From Oegoconia quadripuncta (lineage: Eukaryota; Arthropoda; Insecta; Lepidoptera; Autostichidae): a stretch of 64,000 nt of DNA. The translations under genes were made by a program, and so were the position numbers. Of the stretch, positions 41,115-50,935 are shown one piece after another (position 1 is the stretch's first letter; every line of letters starts with the position of its first letter). The notes below the pieces were generated by a model. That model did not search any database, was not told the DNA's origin, and saw only the letters and a program-made list of their open reading frames with translations. The stretch covers positions 24,673,771 through 24,737,770 of the forward strand of contig OX438743.1 of NCBI GenBank assembly GCA_949316235.1. The letters run 5' to 3'.

Positions 41115-41212
41115 GTAGTCGCGATGTGGTGACAATCCCGCCGTGATGATGAGGCTCGACGCGCCCGAGAAGCAGCACCGCTACCACAACCTGCTTAACG
41201 ATGATCATGCCA
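41115..41212 (+). CDS. Candidate host coding exon with start codon
   Basis: A unique, GC-rich 98-bp stretch between repeats. Upstream is a pyrimidine-rich tract ending CTCATCAG (acceptor at 41113-41114); downstream is a consensus donor GTGAGTAC (41213). An in-frame TAG at 41116-41118 precedes the tandem ATGATG at 41146, so translation would start inside the exon. The frame reads MMRLDAPEKQHRYHNLLNDD + HA, 22 codons, leaving phase 1. I do not recognise the protein. No following exon was identified before 64000. Alternative: a chance ORF in single-copy sequence. Confidence 0.45.
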
Positions 41213-41254
41213 GTGAGTACTCATTACATTTAGTCCCAAATACCGCAATGTCTC

Positions 41255-41500
41255 AGGACGAAAGTCTTTCATCAGTGTGTGTTGCCAGTGATGACGTATG
41301 GAACTGAAACGTTATCACTCACTATGGGCCTCATAAGAAGGCCCAAGGTCAAGGTTATGATGGTGAGAGCTATGCTCGGAGTGTCCCTTGCGGCATCGAA
41401 TCAGAAATGAGGAGATCCGCAGGAGAACCACGGTGACCGATATAGCCAGAAGAATTGGCAAATTTACGTGGCAGTGGGCGGGGCACATTATCCCGCGAGA
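41255..41500 (+). pseudogene. RTE-like LINE RT C-terminal remnant
   Basis: Reads CVLPVMTYGTETLSLTMGLI, then RAMLGVSLAA and, after frameshifts, RARRIGKFTWQWAGHI-like text. This matches the standard lepidopteran RTE order (VLPVLTYGAETW ... RAMLGVSL ... WQWAGHIAR) as I recall it. Several stops. Inserted about 40 bp after the exon candidate. Confidence 0.7.
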
Positions 41501-41511
41501 ACTACTCACTT

Positions 41512-41665
41512 TATCGGGATAAAAAGTATTATATGACTTAGTACAGGGTATGTTCTAACTATATACCGAATTTCATCTAAATCCGTCCATACGTTTCACC
41601 GTGACTGAGCAACAAATTAACAAACGAACATCCAAATTTTGTCGTTTATAATATTAGTTAGATTT
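41512..41665 (+). repeat. ATATTAGT-ended dispersed repeat
   Basis: GGGATAAAAAGTATTATATG, ACCGAATTTCATCTAAATCC, CGTTTCACCGTGACTGAGCA and TCGTTTATAATATTAGTTAG: the sense version of the repeat at 34077. Very common class in Lepidoptera. Confidence 0.55.
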
Positions 41666-41880
41666 CACCGAGGCCAAATAACATGACACAATTAAGTATT
41701 TTTAGAAAATATAAATTAGCCATTGTTTTTTTTTTTAAATTTTGATATTACTAGGATAAATAATTTAATTAACGACAGAAGAAAGTACATGAAACAGCAA
41801 ATTTATAAAAAGACAATTATAAATACCTATATCTTATAGAAATAATACGCCGTCCAACTCGCTTCCGTGAGGCATAGTAC

Positions 41881-42144
41881 CTAGTACGCTAGCGCTATTG
41901 CCCCGCTAAATGTTATGCATTGCAGCAGCTGCTGAGCAAAATAAGCACCAGCTCTCACATCTCCAGAGGCGTGGACCAGTCCAACGGATAAATCCTTTAC
42001 AAATTGTTTCATGTCAGAAGACCACGGGCCCAATGTCTCCACTGCAAGCGCCGTAAACTCGTGGTTTATAGAGATTGACGCATATTTACGGCGATTGTTA
42101 CTTTGAGCTTGTTCAGCCGCGGTTCCAGCTCTTTGCGCAGCCAT
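41881..42144 (-). pseudogene. Retroelement-associated ETLGPW domain, copy 1
   Basis: 87 codons: RAGTAAEQAQSNNRRKYASI, FTALAVETLGPWSSDMKQFV, GDVRAGAYFAQQL. Homologous remnants are at 54100 and 55620, which add QRISLAIQRGNAAS. From memory, this segment follows a D-T-L-A-P-S-H motif at the C-terminus of many invertebrate retroelement proteins. Here the last motif is degraded (LLQCITFSGAIA). The ATG at 42144 lies at the 5' break and is not a proven start. Confidence 0.5.
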
Positions 42145-42746
42145 TGATTATTTTTATTTGGAACCACGTATAATTATAAGTAATAATAATAAGGGGATAA
42201 ACGTCTAATGGATAGACGTATCGAATTACCATAATTTACTTTTACGTAGTAGCAAATTTAGCAATCGAACACAAACGAGCAAAGGGCAAATTAGCGACCG
42301 AACGCAAAAATTTTGACGTGCACGACTGCTTATTCGTAACTATGACAGCTGCATATATTAGGCGGTGTAACCCAGGGTCTAGACCGGCGTTCCAAGCCAC
42401 AAAAGGGCAAGGCTGCCAGATAAGGGAGGACGGGCTCCCACCTGACGTAGCCACCTGAGGCGATATTTTTAAAACACGCTCATGGGTGACAAAGCCCGCA
42501 TGGGAAACCAGTTGTCATCTGCCTTAATGCATCTGCTAAAAAAAGAAATCAAAAAACGTAAATAACTTATAAAAAAAGTTGTCACTTTTTCATTTACGAC
42601 GGAACAGAGAATGTTCAAGTATAGGTACGTTTTGGGGTAAAAGCTGGGGTATGTCTTATTACCATTTTCCTCCAAAACAGCTTATATAAATTCGTTTTAT
42701 ACCCGACTGCTCAAAAAATGAGGCTAATGTTTTTTGGGTGTAGGTA
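42145..42746. other. Unassigned noncoding
   Basis: ATACCCGACTGCTCAAAAAA near 42700 is a known style of moth dispersed repeat. The ORFs at 42242 and 42469 (minus) show no family features. Confidence 0.35.
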
Positions 42747-42848
42747 TGCCTTTTGAACAAGCAGTAGCTTTAAAAATGTAAAATCTGACTATTTTAAGTG
42801 TACCCTGTGTACCTACAAAATAAAGCATTTTTTGATTTTGATTTTGTA
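42747..42848 (+). mobile_element. LINE C1 3' end
   Basis: CCTTTTGAACAAGCAGTAGC, TCTGACTATTTTAAGTGTAC and AATAAAGCATTTTTTGATTT with a TGATTTT end. 5' truncated to about 100 bp. Confidence 0.85.
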
Positions 42849-42899
42849 TGTGTTATGTCCGTTCCTTTGTCGCATCCTGTAGCCTAAGCGGATTGACCG

Positions 42900-43125
42900 A
42901 TTTCGCAGTGACAGAGGCCAAATTTGGAAGCTTACTGACCCGGAAACCCAAATATTTGGGGAACTGGCTATCTTGTCTCTGACAACCGGAACACAACAAT
43001 GTATTAACATTGGTGTTTGGCGGCAGATTTAGATAAAATGGTGGTAGCTAGCCAGGCGGACATTTAAAATGCCCTACCACCAACCAAACCGAGTACTTAA
43101 ACATGTACCCCGCTGATGATCGTAA
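42900..43125 (-). mobile_element. SINE A, tail lost
   Basis: Minus-strand body from CTTACTGACCCGGAAACCCA to the start of the head (ACATGTACCCCGCTGATGAT). The T-run end and most of the head are missing. Confidence 0.8.
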
Positions 43126-44130
43126 CCGCTCTAGCTCGGTGTACTGCCAGTGAATTAATGTTATTATTTATTCTGTGTGTTATAGTGGTTACGGTTGTAT
43201 ATACCTATATTTTATCTATCTATTAAATGTAAAATAATAATTTTTATTTCATTATTAATAAGAAGGTCTATTAGGTACATACAGTATTCGATACTTGCCA
43301 GAAATAAAATAGTATGGTGTATTTTGTGTTAGTGTGTGTGTATGCGTGTGTGTGAGTGAGCATATGTGCATGTGGATGGATGGAAAAAATCCTGAAGAAT
43401 GAAGAATCTGTGAATTTGGAATAGTGACTAATTGAGTAGTTTGTAGGCATTAGTAATGTATCTATACTCGTATGTATGCTATGTTATTATGTCTTTTAGT
43501 TATAATTATGTTTTTCTTAATGAATGTAATATAAATTGTAATAAAATTCAAAATATTTCAATAAGTGATATTATGGTATCGTACATTGAATAAAAAATAG
43601 TATATGCTTTTATGAACATGTACCTACAGTACGGCGGAACTGATACCGATTGTAAAACTATTCCTATAGTTCTCGTTGCAATTAGCTATGCAAGTGAAAT
43701 AGAAGTAGGGAGGTGATTGTTTGCAAATTTTGCATTCTTTGTTGCCTAGCCGTGTGAGCAAAGGTACAGTCAGCTGAAGAGAAATATGACCCCCCGTCCA
43801 CATATATGTGTGAACCATTCGAAAGATGGATTATACATTTTTATTTATTTTTTTATTTTATTGATAATACAGAATCAACAGAATCATTATAAAAAATGTT
43901 ATACAAAATTTATAAGCCAAAGTTATGCCAATTACACATTCTCATTTTTCATTACAATTCTTTTTTTTTTTTAATTAGGTGGAAAGTCAGTATTAAATAA
44001 TAATCATTATACAATCTAGAGGTAAAAAGTGAATAGTGAGACAAACTAAGTAATAATAAATAATTTAGTCAACAAATAAAAAATTGGTCAAATAATTCAA
44101 TCAATGTCAAATAATCGTCGTAGGTATCCT
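43126..44130. other. Noncoding
   Basis: A GT-rich tract at 43325-43370 and AT-rich sequence elsewhere. The ORFs at 43624 (-) and 43786 (+) have no family features. No gene supported. Confidence 0.4.
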
Positions 44131-44452
44131 CCGCCTCCGTGGCTCAATGTAAACAACATTGGGTTTACGATTCGATGGTCGCGGGTTCGATCCCCAGCGG
44201 GGTACATATTTTAAATACTCGATTTGGTTGGTGGTAGGGCATTTTAAAATGACCGCCTGGCTAGCTACCACCATCTTATCTAAATCTGCCGCCAAGCATC
44301 AATGTTAATAGCATTGTTGTGTTCCTGTCAGAGACAAGACAGCCAGTCCTCCAAATGTGTTGGGGTTTCCGGGTCAGTACACCTTCGACCTCATCTTCAC
44401 TTAACATCAGGTGTGATTGAGGTCAAGGATAAACCCGTTGTGTTTAAAAAAA
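44131..44452 (+). mobile_element. SINE A, full length
   Basis: Head CCGCCTCCGTGGCTCAATG, B box GGTTCGATCCC, body, tail and A-run at 44443-44452, with small deletions near 44325 and 44382. Confidence 0.9.
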
Positions 44453-44940
44453 AAATGAGTTTCGCAAGTCGTGTTTTGCGTGTGTATGTGTGTGGTGTGG
44501 GAATGGAACGATGAGAATGACTAGTCGCGCGGACAGGTGAGCGAGGCGAGCGAGCTCTTATTGTATTTGGCAATAAATAATTATGATTATGACACCAACA
44601 ACAGCAATATCAGTAATAATATTAATGACAAGAAAATTACAACACAACAGTGGCGTTCACAGCGTTTTGTCATAAGGTAGGAATAATTATAAAATTTGCT
44701 ATTAAATGAGAAAATTAACAACTTCAAAATGATAACTTACTATATTATAGCAATTCTCACAACTGTTTAGAATGATTCTGTTCTTGCTAGTATGGAGGGC
44801 ACGACAGTGAATCACAATACATAAAGCAGGAAGATTTTGAAATGGGGTTGAGTGTAATGTGATATCAAAAATGGACTCCAACTAGCATTTAGGTTACAAA
44901 GGGCATATTGCTGTGTAAGACTGTTCAAATCAAATCATAA
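44453..44940. other. Unassigned noncoding
   Basis: GGCGAGCGAGCTCTTATTGT and TTGGCAATAAATAATTATG at 44540-44590 look like a LINE 3' end. Nothing else. Confidence 0.35.
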
Positions 44941-45777
44941 ATGCTTTATTTTGTAGGTACACAGGGTACACTTAAAATAGTCAGATTTTACATTTTTAAA
45001 GCTACTGCTTGTTCAAAAGGCAATTTACCCCTGAGAAGAACAAGCAAAATTATTAATTGTTATTATTTTGTAGGTACACAGGGTACACTTAAAATAGTCA
45101 GATTTTACATTTTTAAAGCTACTGCTTGTTCAAAAGGCAATTTACCCCTAAGAAGAACAAGCAAAATTATTAATTGTTATTATTTTGTAGGTACACAGGG
45201 TACACTTAAAATAGTCAGATTTTACATTTTTAAAGCTACTGCTTGTTCAAAAGGCAATTTACCCCTGAGAAGAACAAGCAAAATTATTAATTGTTATTAT
45301 TTTGTAGGTACACAGGGTACACTTAAAATAGTCAGATTTTACATTTTTAAAGCTACTGCTTGTTCAAAAGGCAATTTACCCCTGAGAAGAACAAGCAAAA
45401 TTATTAATTGTTATTATTTTGTAGGTACACAGGGTACACTTAAAATAGTCAGATTTTACATTTTTAAAGCTACTGCTTGTTCAAAAGGCAATTTACCCCT
45501 GAGAAGAACAAGCAAAATTATTAATTGTTATTATTTTGTAGGTACACAGGGTACACTTAAAATAGTCAGATTTTACATTTTTAAAGCTACTGCTTGTTCA
45601 AAAGGCAATTTACCCCTGAGAAGAACAAGCAAAATTATTAATTGTTATTATTTTGTAGGTACACAGGGTACACTTAAAATAGTCAGATTTTACATTTTTA
45701 AAGCTACTGCTTGTTCAAAAGGCAATTTACCCCTGAGAAGAACAAGCAAAATTATTAATTGTTATTATTTTGTAGGT
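44941..45777 (-). repeat. 117-bp tandem array from LINE C1 3' UTR
   Basis: Seven units. The word GTAGGTACAC starts at 44953, 45070, 45187, 45304, 45421, 45538 and 45655, exactly 117 bp apart, and GTAGGTACG begins at 45772. Units look identical apart from one base (CCTAAG at 45150 versus CCTGAG). Each unit is the C1 3' end in antisense, joined to AAATTATTAATTGTTATT, with the GAAACTCGAG segment deleted. Because 117 is 39 codons, the + strand stays open across the array. A last unit continues at 46411 after a nested LINE. Confidence 0.9.
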
Positions 45778-46164
45778 ACGAAGCGAGCGGTTCGTGCGAT
45801 CTACAAGTTAGGCTCCCGAGTATCTCTGAGGAATAAATTTCAAGAAATCAATATATTAACTTTGGCATCGCAATATATTTACGAAAACTTAATGTACGTA
45901 AGAAAGAATCTGTATTTGTTTAGGAAAAATTGTGAAATACACAATGTTAATACAAGATATAAAAATAAACTTGCTGTCCATAGCAGTCGCTTACACAAAG
46001 TCACTAAGTCATTCAAGGGACAATGTATACGCTTTTACAATAAGGTTCCGGTAGACATTCAAAATTTGCCTTTAAATAAATTTAAAACAACCAAACGGAA
46101 ACTATGTGCCAAAGGCTATTATAAAATTTCTGACTATCTGGATGATAAGAATGCGTGGACATGA
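45778..46164 (+). pseudogene. LINE C2 RT C-terminus fused in frame to the array
   Basis: KRAVRAIYKLGSRVSLRNKF, QEINILTLASQYIYENLMYV, RLHKVTKSFKGQCIRFYNKV and a C-terminus SDYLDDKNAWT, about 128 codons without a stop. The LINE entered the array in the open frame, so an ORF of 407 codons spans 44941-46164. Nothing suggests that this fusion is selected; the N-terminal seven repeats are antisense 3' UTR. Confidence 0.8.
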
Positions 46165-46410
46165 ACCGCTCGCCATTATCCAGTATATTTTATTCTTATT
46201 TTCTTTGTCGAATCATAAATTTTACAATTAGGTATCTCAAATTGTATTTGTATTGACTTATTTAAAAAGAGCAACCCTGGAGTTTCTTGCTCGTTCTTCT
46301 CTGGGGAGACTGCCTAGTGAATGAGCGATAACTGTATGTCATGACGATTTCAAAGGTTATTCTTATAACTTACGAAATAAAAACATTTTTGATTTGATTT
46401 TTGATTTTTG
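45778..46410 (+). mobile_element. LINE C2 nested in the 117-bp array
   Basis: 5'-truncated C2: RT C-terminal coding to a TGA at 46162, then the C2 3' UTR (GGAGTTTCTTGCTCGTTCTT) and ACATTTTTGATTTGATTTTT. The array resumes at GTACACAGGG (46411), so GTAC, present on both sides, is the shortest visible target duplication. Confidence 0.85.
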
Positions 46411-46948
46411 TACACAGGGTACACTTAAAATAGTCAGATTTTACATTTTTAAAGCTACTGCTTGTTCAAAAGGCAATTTTCCCCTGAGAAGAACAAGCAA
46501 AATTATTAATTGTTATTTTATATTATAATATTTCATTATTAATTGTGAAATAGCCTGGTTATGCGAACGGGCCGGTTATGTCCATAAATGTTTATCATCT
46601 AAATAATCTGATAGTTTATAATATGCTTTCTTAATAAGCTTCTGTTTTATAGTATCTTTAAATTTATTGAAAGGAAGATTATGTATATCAACAGGAACCT
46701 TATTGAAAAAGCGTATACATAGCCCTTTGAACGAATTACTGACTGCGGAGGCTACTTATGTGACCAGCAAGTTTATCTTTATTTCTTGTTTTGACATCAT
46801 GTTTATCACTATTTTTCCTAAATGATGCTATATTTTTTTAACATATATATTACATTTTCAAAAATGTACTGTGACGAAAAGGTTAGAATATTATACTCTT
46901 TAAATCTGTCTCTAAGTGACACAGCAAGTCTCAATGGATAAATTGCGC
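46411..46948 (-). mobile_element. LINE C1, 3' unit and coding
   Basis: The last array unit (46411-46515), then antisense of the C1 3' UTR and RT codons: DYLDD region about 46595, LPFNKFKDTIK about 46660, SLRDRFKEYNILTFSSQYIF about 46870-46920. It ends near TTGCGCGAATGAACGATG. This is the parental C1 copy of the array. Confidence 0.82.
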
Positions 46949-47340
46949 GAATGAACGATGTTATGAACCATGGTGTTGCCTGGAGCCTAATGAGCCACTG
47001 GTGGGCATCGACGCGTGACGTCACGGGCGGGGTTCGCACAAAACGCAGGAAGTCATCGACCCACCGGATGTCAGGTGCGGAGCCCGAGCAACGCGGCGGC
47101 AAAACACTTGCATTGGAACGGAGGGGTAGTTATTTACCAAGCTAGTGTAGCATATGGATAACCTCGCCTTATTTCGGGGTCATATAACATAAACGCATAT
47201 CGCTTAGTCAGCGCCAATACCGATGTATTATATGTATACGCTTGTTCATTGTTAAAGGGCTTGTTCGTGCAACATCACTATAGACAACGACAACTAGTCT
47301 TATTTACGGACGTAACCACCATCTTCATTATCACAAGGTA
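46949..47340. other. GC-rich unassigned segment
   Basis: 46960-47110 is GC-rich. The minus strand reads APDIRWVDDFLRFVRTPPVT, which has a LINE-coding look (RW.DD as in RTE-type C-termini), but the match is weak. The rest is unassigned. Confidence 0.35.
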
Positions 47341-47530
47341 AGGTATGGAACTCACTGCCCGCGTCGGTTTTTCCCGACACTTACAACCTTGGGATCTTCA
47401 AGTCTAGAGTGAATAGCCATTTACTGGGTGCGCGTGATACATCTTCGGCAACATCGGCACTTTCCATCGGGTGAGATTGTGGCCAAACGCGAAACCAGTT
47501 TTTAATAAAAAAAAAAAAAAAAAAAAAAAA
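47341..47530 (+). mobile_element. LINE B 3' end, sense
   Basis: Reads GTELTARVGFSRHLQPWDLQV-like text in shifted frames, then GAATAGCCATTTACTGGG, CTTTCCATCGGGTGAGATTG, and a long A-run (47505-47530). It shows the LINE B tail in + orientation. Confidence 0.78.
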
Positions 47531-48332
47531 CATAACCGCCAACTACATTACCACATGGCGACCCTGCCACGTGCCTGCCTGGAAGAAGACAAGAAACGAC
47601 CATTGCCATTAACCTGCATAAGAAGAAAATAATAAAATCACTCAAGCAAGAAGAGACAAATTATAAAAGAATAAAGATAGAAGAAAGAAAATTATTCCAG
47701 ATGGATGACTACGGCAATTTCGATCTTCAGCAACCAACAGGAACAAACGAGTCGAGGACGAGGTAGAAAGCTGCATAGTCAGCGTTAGGGTTCCGCGCAC
47801 GGACAAGCCACGGACAAGAGCGAAGACCATCATCGAGCGTTCCGGCTAAGCAGTTGGAGGAAACCAGGTGTCCAGGGTGTATAGAATTTATTTTAGGGTA
47901 CAGTTATAGCCCAGGCTTAGAGTAACTAAGGTAATTTAAGATAAAATCATATACCATTATAATTATCCGTAACATCGGCTACGCAAAGAAAAATAGATAC
48001 TTATAAACCAAAAAATCCACATATTTTGCATTTAGCGGGCGCCATGTTGGATTTTTTGCTATAAAATCTATTCGGTGACACTCTAAAGTCGAGTACACAC
48101 ATTCAGTGACCACCATCCGGAAAAGGCGTACTCGCGGAGCCGGACGACGTTAGACCACGGCTATAGCCGCTCTTCAACGTCATTCTGGCGACAACACTAC
48201 ATCTCCGACATACTGCACTCACCGGCGAGGACTTCGCGTCACACACAACGTCTCACTACACGCGATACAAGATAGATGCTAGTCGTTTTGGCTATTAGTT
48301 CACTAATAACGCAGTGGGTTACTATATTATAA
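47531..48332. other. Unassigned, locally GC-rich
   Basis: 47540-47880 and 48080-48280 lack family features that I can name. An A/G-rich piece (AAGAAGAAAATAATAAAATC) and GCGGAGCCGGACGACGTTAG could be LTR-element remnants, but no LTR pair was found. Confidence 0.35.
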
Positions 48333-48457
48333 GTCTCTCTTTTCCAAATTCAAAATTGTGTGTCGGAGTTTCTTGCGTCGTTTCTTCTCTCCGACTACAC
48401 ACATTACGAAGCGATTGTAGTCATGATAGTTATAAATTTTCCCCATGCAACGTCCTA
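48333..48457. repeat. Repeat P, second copy
   Basis: CCAAATTCAAAATTGTGTGT, GGAGTTTCTTGCGTCGTTTC and CACACATTACGAAGCGATTG, as at 8497. Confidence 0.62.
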
Positions 48458-48880
48458 AGTGTCATTGAATAAATTTAGATTTTTTATAAATTATCAATTA
48501 AATCAAAATCAATCAAAAAAATCGCTCTGACCTGCACTCGAAAGCCTATAAGCTAATAATAAATAATAAATAAAATAAAAACAGCCTTTATTGCTAGGGT
48601 TACGTATTACAATAGGCAGCTATTTGTATTAATTATATATATATTTTTTTTTGAATAAACTTATTTCTTTTTTTGTTTTCTTTTTGTTGTCCTCCCTCGC
48701 TTGTCTTCCGACATAGGCCTCTCTCAAGTATTGCCATTCGCTTCTGTTATTTGTTTTTCTGGTCCATAGGGGACCAGCTGTTTCCTCTATAAAAAAAAAT
48801 AATAACTAAATAGCTTTAATTACGGTTATTTTCGAGAATTTAAAATTATTGCTAAAAGCGGGCACTTCTTTTTATCATCG
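48458..48880. other. Noncoding, LINE-end-like
   Basis: AATAAAAACAGCCTTTATTG (48575) looks like a minus-strand LINE 3' end, and CCATTCGCTTCTGTTATTTG with GGTCCATAGGGGACCAGCTG (48745-48780) resembles antisense of a common moth LINE. Family not assigned. Confidence 0.4.
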
Positions 48881-48944
48881 TGATTTCTGGAAATTAACCG
48901 TTTAGTTCTAAATAACTTTGTAAACGGTTAATTTCCAGAAATCA
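48881..48944. repeat. Perfect 24-bp hairpin
   Basis: TGATTTCTGGAAATTAACCG + TTTA (48881-48904) is exactly complementary to 48921-48944, with a 16-nt loop. Flanks do not extend the stem. Could be a tiny palindromic element or a short hairpin RNA if transcribed. Confidence 0.8.
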
Positions 48945-49562
48945 ACAGGTACTTTTTTTTATTTTGTACTTCGTACTTCTATAAAATAACCTCGTCTGTA
49001 GACGACAGATCTTGAATCTTCATTTTTCACAATGGTGTGCGAAGCGTATAAACTGCAAAGCACCATGGACTTGAGGATATTCGCCAGGGGCAGGTACTTC
49101 TTATGTCTTCAGCGTTTATGACTTTTGCTATTACTCTGGTGTCGAGAGAGAGAGTGTGTGTGTGGGGTTGCCACATACAAATCTTGACTTAAGTAAAACC
49201 AGCATAAAAATACGAGTTTATGACCTTTACTGAATAAAGTGTGAAGTTGATATTCGTGATCGAGTGTTTTATTAAGGCAAAGGCATGCCGGGCTTTTAGG
49301 CTTATATCAAGGTACGGTCACTTAGTAGGTATATCATAGTTGGATAATTTATAATATATATGTCTACCATACGTACTTGATTATAATATGACAAGGTACG
49401 GTTATGCAATAATGATGAGATGTCAATGTGCATTGCGATGTGTAATTTCAATTGGCCCTGGCCCGGTAGCCATGTTGGCAACATGGCGCCCACGCGACGT
49501 GTGCGCCTCCAAACATACCTCGCATCGGTTCGTCATAGATCACTGATTGCCTAGAACTGCCT
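48945..49562. other. Unassigned noncoding
   Basis: GAGAGAGAGTGTGTGTGTG at 49146-49165 is a microsatellite. Nothing else recognised. Confidence 0.35.
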
Positions 49563-49690
49563 GCTTAAGCATGATATTACTTGTCGCGCGCGACGTAAGA
49601 TGGGATAACTGTATATTTCGCCCAAGCGAATGAGCACGATAAATATGTGCTGGTGCGACATAAACGTCTATCGCGCCTGGGGGCTAGAGT
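49563..49690. mobile_element. MITE Q, third copy
   Basis: GTCGCGCGCGACGTAAGATG, AACTGTATATTTCGCCCAAG and CGACATAAACGTCTATCGCG. Reverse orientation to 37150. Confidence 0.58.
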
Positions 49691-49721
49691 TATATTGAAT
49701 GAATCATCTGAAGCGCTGAAA

Positions 49722-49875
49722 TGATCCTGTTGGTTTCTTGCGCCGCTTCTTTTCCCACAGATGATTTCCCTTTCCGAAGCGGTGGTAGCTTGGACATACT
49801 GACTGACCGAAAAATGCTTAAACCCTATTTTTCAACAAATGATCACTTACGTTGAAATAAATGCTTGAAGTTTAA
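49722..49875 (-). repeat. Repeat L, minus strand
   Basis: GATCCTGTTGGTTTCTTGCG, CCACAGATGATTTCCCTTTC, CGAAGCGGTGGTAGCTTGGA and CTTACGTTGAAATAAATGC. Full-length reverse copy. Confidence 0.68.
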
Positions 49876-49955
49876 AGATTGCGCATCATATTCGACGAAG
49901 ATAATATACAGTTTGAATGTGTCATACGAACATGAATTCGTGTAATTCGTGTAAT

Positions 49956-50010
49956 GTTTAGTACTCGGTTTGGTTGGTGGTAGGGCATTTTAAATGTTCG
50001 CCTGGCTAGC
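49956..50010 (+). mobile_element. SINE A middle scrap, inverted against next
   Basis: GTACTCGGTTTGGTTGGTGG and GTTCGCCTGGCTAGCT, then a switch to a minus-strand SINE A body at 50011 (AATCACACCTGGTGTTAAGT). Confidence 0.75.
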
Positions 50011-50275
50011 TCAATCACACCTGGTGTTAAGTGAAGATGAGGCCGAAGGTGGAAGCGTACTGACCCGGAAACCCCAACACATTTCGGGGACTGGCTATCT
50101 TATCTCTGACAACCGGAACACAACAATGCTATTAACATTGCTGCTTGGCGGCAGATTTAGATAAGATGGTGGTAGCTAGCCAGGCGGACATTTAAAATGC
50201 CCTACTACCAACCAAACCGAGTACTTAAACATGTACCCCGGTGGGGATCGAACCCGCGACCTCCGAATCGCAAAA
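50011..50275 (-). mobile_element. SINE A, minus, no A-tail
   Basis: Starts inside the tail, runs through the body to the head, and stops at CTCCGAATCGCAAAAAAGG. The T-run is replaced by the inverted scrap at 49956. Confidence 0.82.
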
Positions 50276-50623
50276 AAGGCGGTTCAAAAACGGTTCAAAA
50301 AACGTCCTGGACGATCTCACCATCCAGGCTTCTATATCGTCAAGTTATCCATTCACGTCTCACATCTGTGTGCGTATTGGTAGCTCTGTTATTATAAACA
50401 GTGTTTATTCTATGACCTTTGCGCCGGCGCTTACGCCCCCAGCGTAATGACTTTATTGTTCTGCGTTATCTGTAGCGGTAATCTAATCATAGGGCCTCTG
50501 TCTCTTTTAATTTTGGATGATTACTTTAAATATGATTAAGTGTTTATTAGATGTTTGGAAGCACTCGTGGTGTTGTTCAGTGGTACCTTCATATAAGCCT
50601 AAAAGCCAGACTTGCCTTACTTA
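50276..50623. other. Unassigned noncoding
   Basis: Nothing recognised. GCGCCGGCGCTTACGCCC at about 50423 is locally GC-rich. Confidence 0.35.
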
Positions 50624-50755
50624 GGCCCGTATTAATAAACCGTTCTCAAGATTGACGTGGCCTTAAGTCTGCTGCATATTAAAGCAGCATCAGAAAAATT
50701 GGTCTTGTGACGGAGATGCGATCTCATTCTCAAGAACGATTTATTAATACGGGCC
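50624..50755. mobile_element. MITE H, short form with TTA TSD
   Basis: A 132-bp element with ends GGCCCGTATTAATAAACC / TTTATTAATACGGGCC and TTA on both sides (50621-50623, 50756-50758). An internally deleted version of the 340-bp family. Confidence 0.75.
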
Positions 50756-50799
50756 TTAAATACTCGATACAAAGTACCTACATAAAATGGCGCGCCGTA

Positions 50800-50935
50800 T
50801 ACTCGATCTCGATCTGTATGAAAAAAATCCTTTTGCAAACTATCCGCTAGAGGCGCTGCACATTTCTCCATACAAATCGTCACGTGAACGTGAACGCGGT
50901 AGTAAAGTTAAGTCGAAACAAAACTCACACTCCGC
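50800..50935. mobile_element. MITE R, reverse, one end
   Basis: AAACTATCCGCTAGAGGCGC, AACGTGAACGCGGTAGTAAA and GTTAAGTCGAAACAAAACTC. Matches one end and the middle of 30365-30537. Confidence 0.58.

Noticed and set aside
44941..46164. 407-aa ORF as a real repeat-protein gene
   Set aside because: The repeats are antisense LINE 3' UTR, and the C-terminal part is a 5'-truncated LINE RT end that happens to be in frame. No promoter or independent start is seen.
47531..48332. Possible LTR retrotransposon
   Set aside because: No long direct repeats, primer-binding site or gag/pol motifs could be found.
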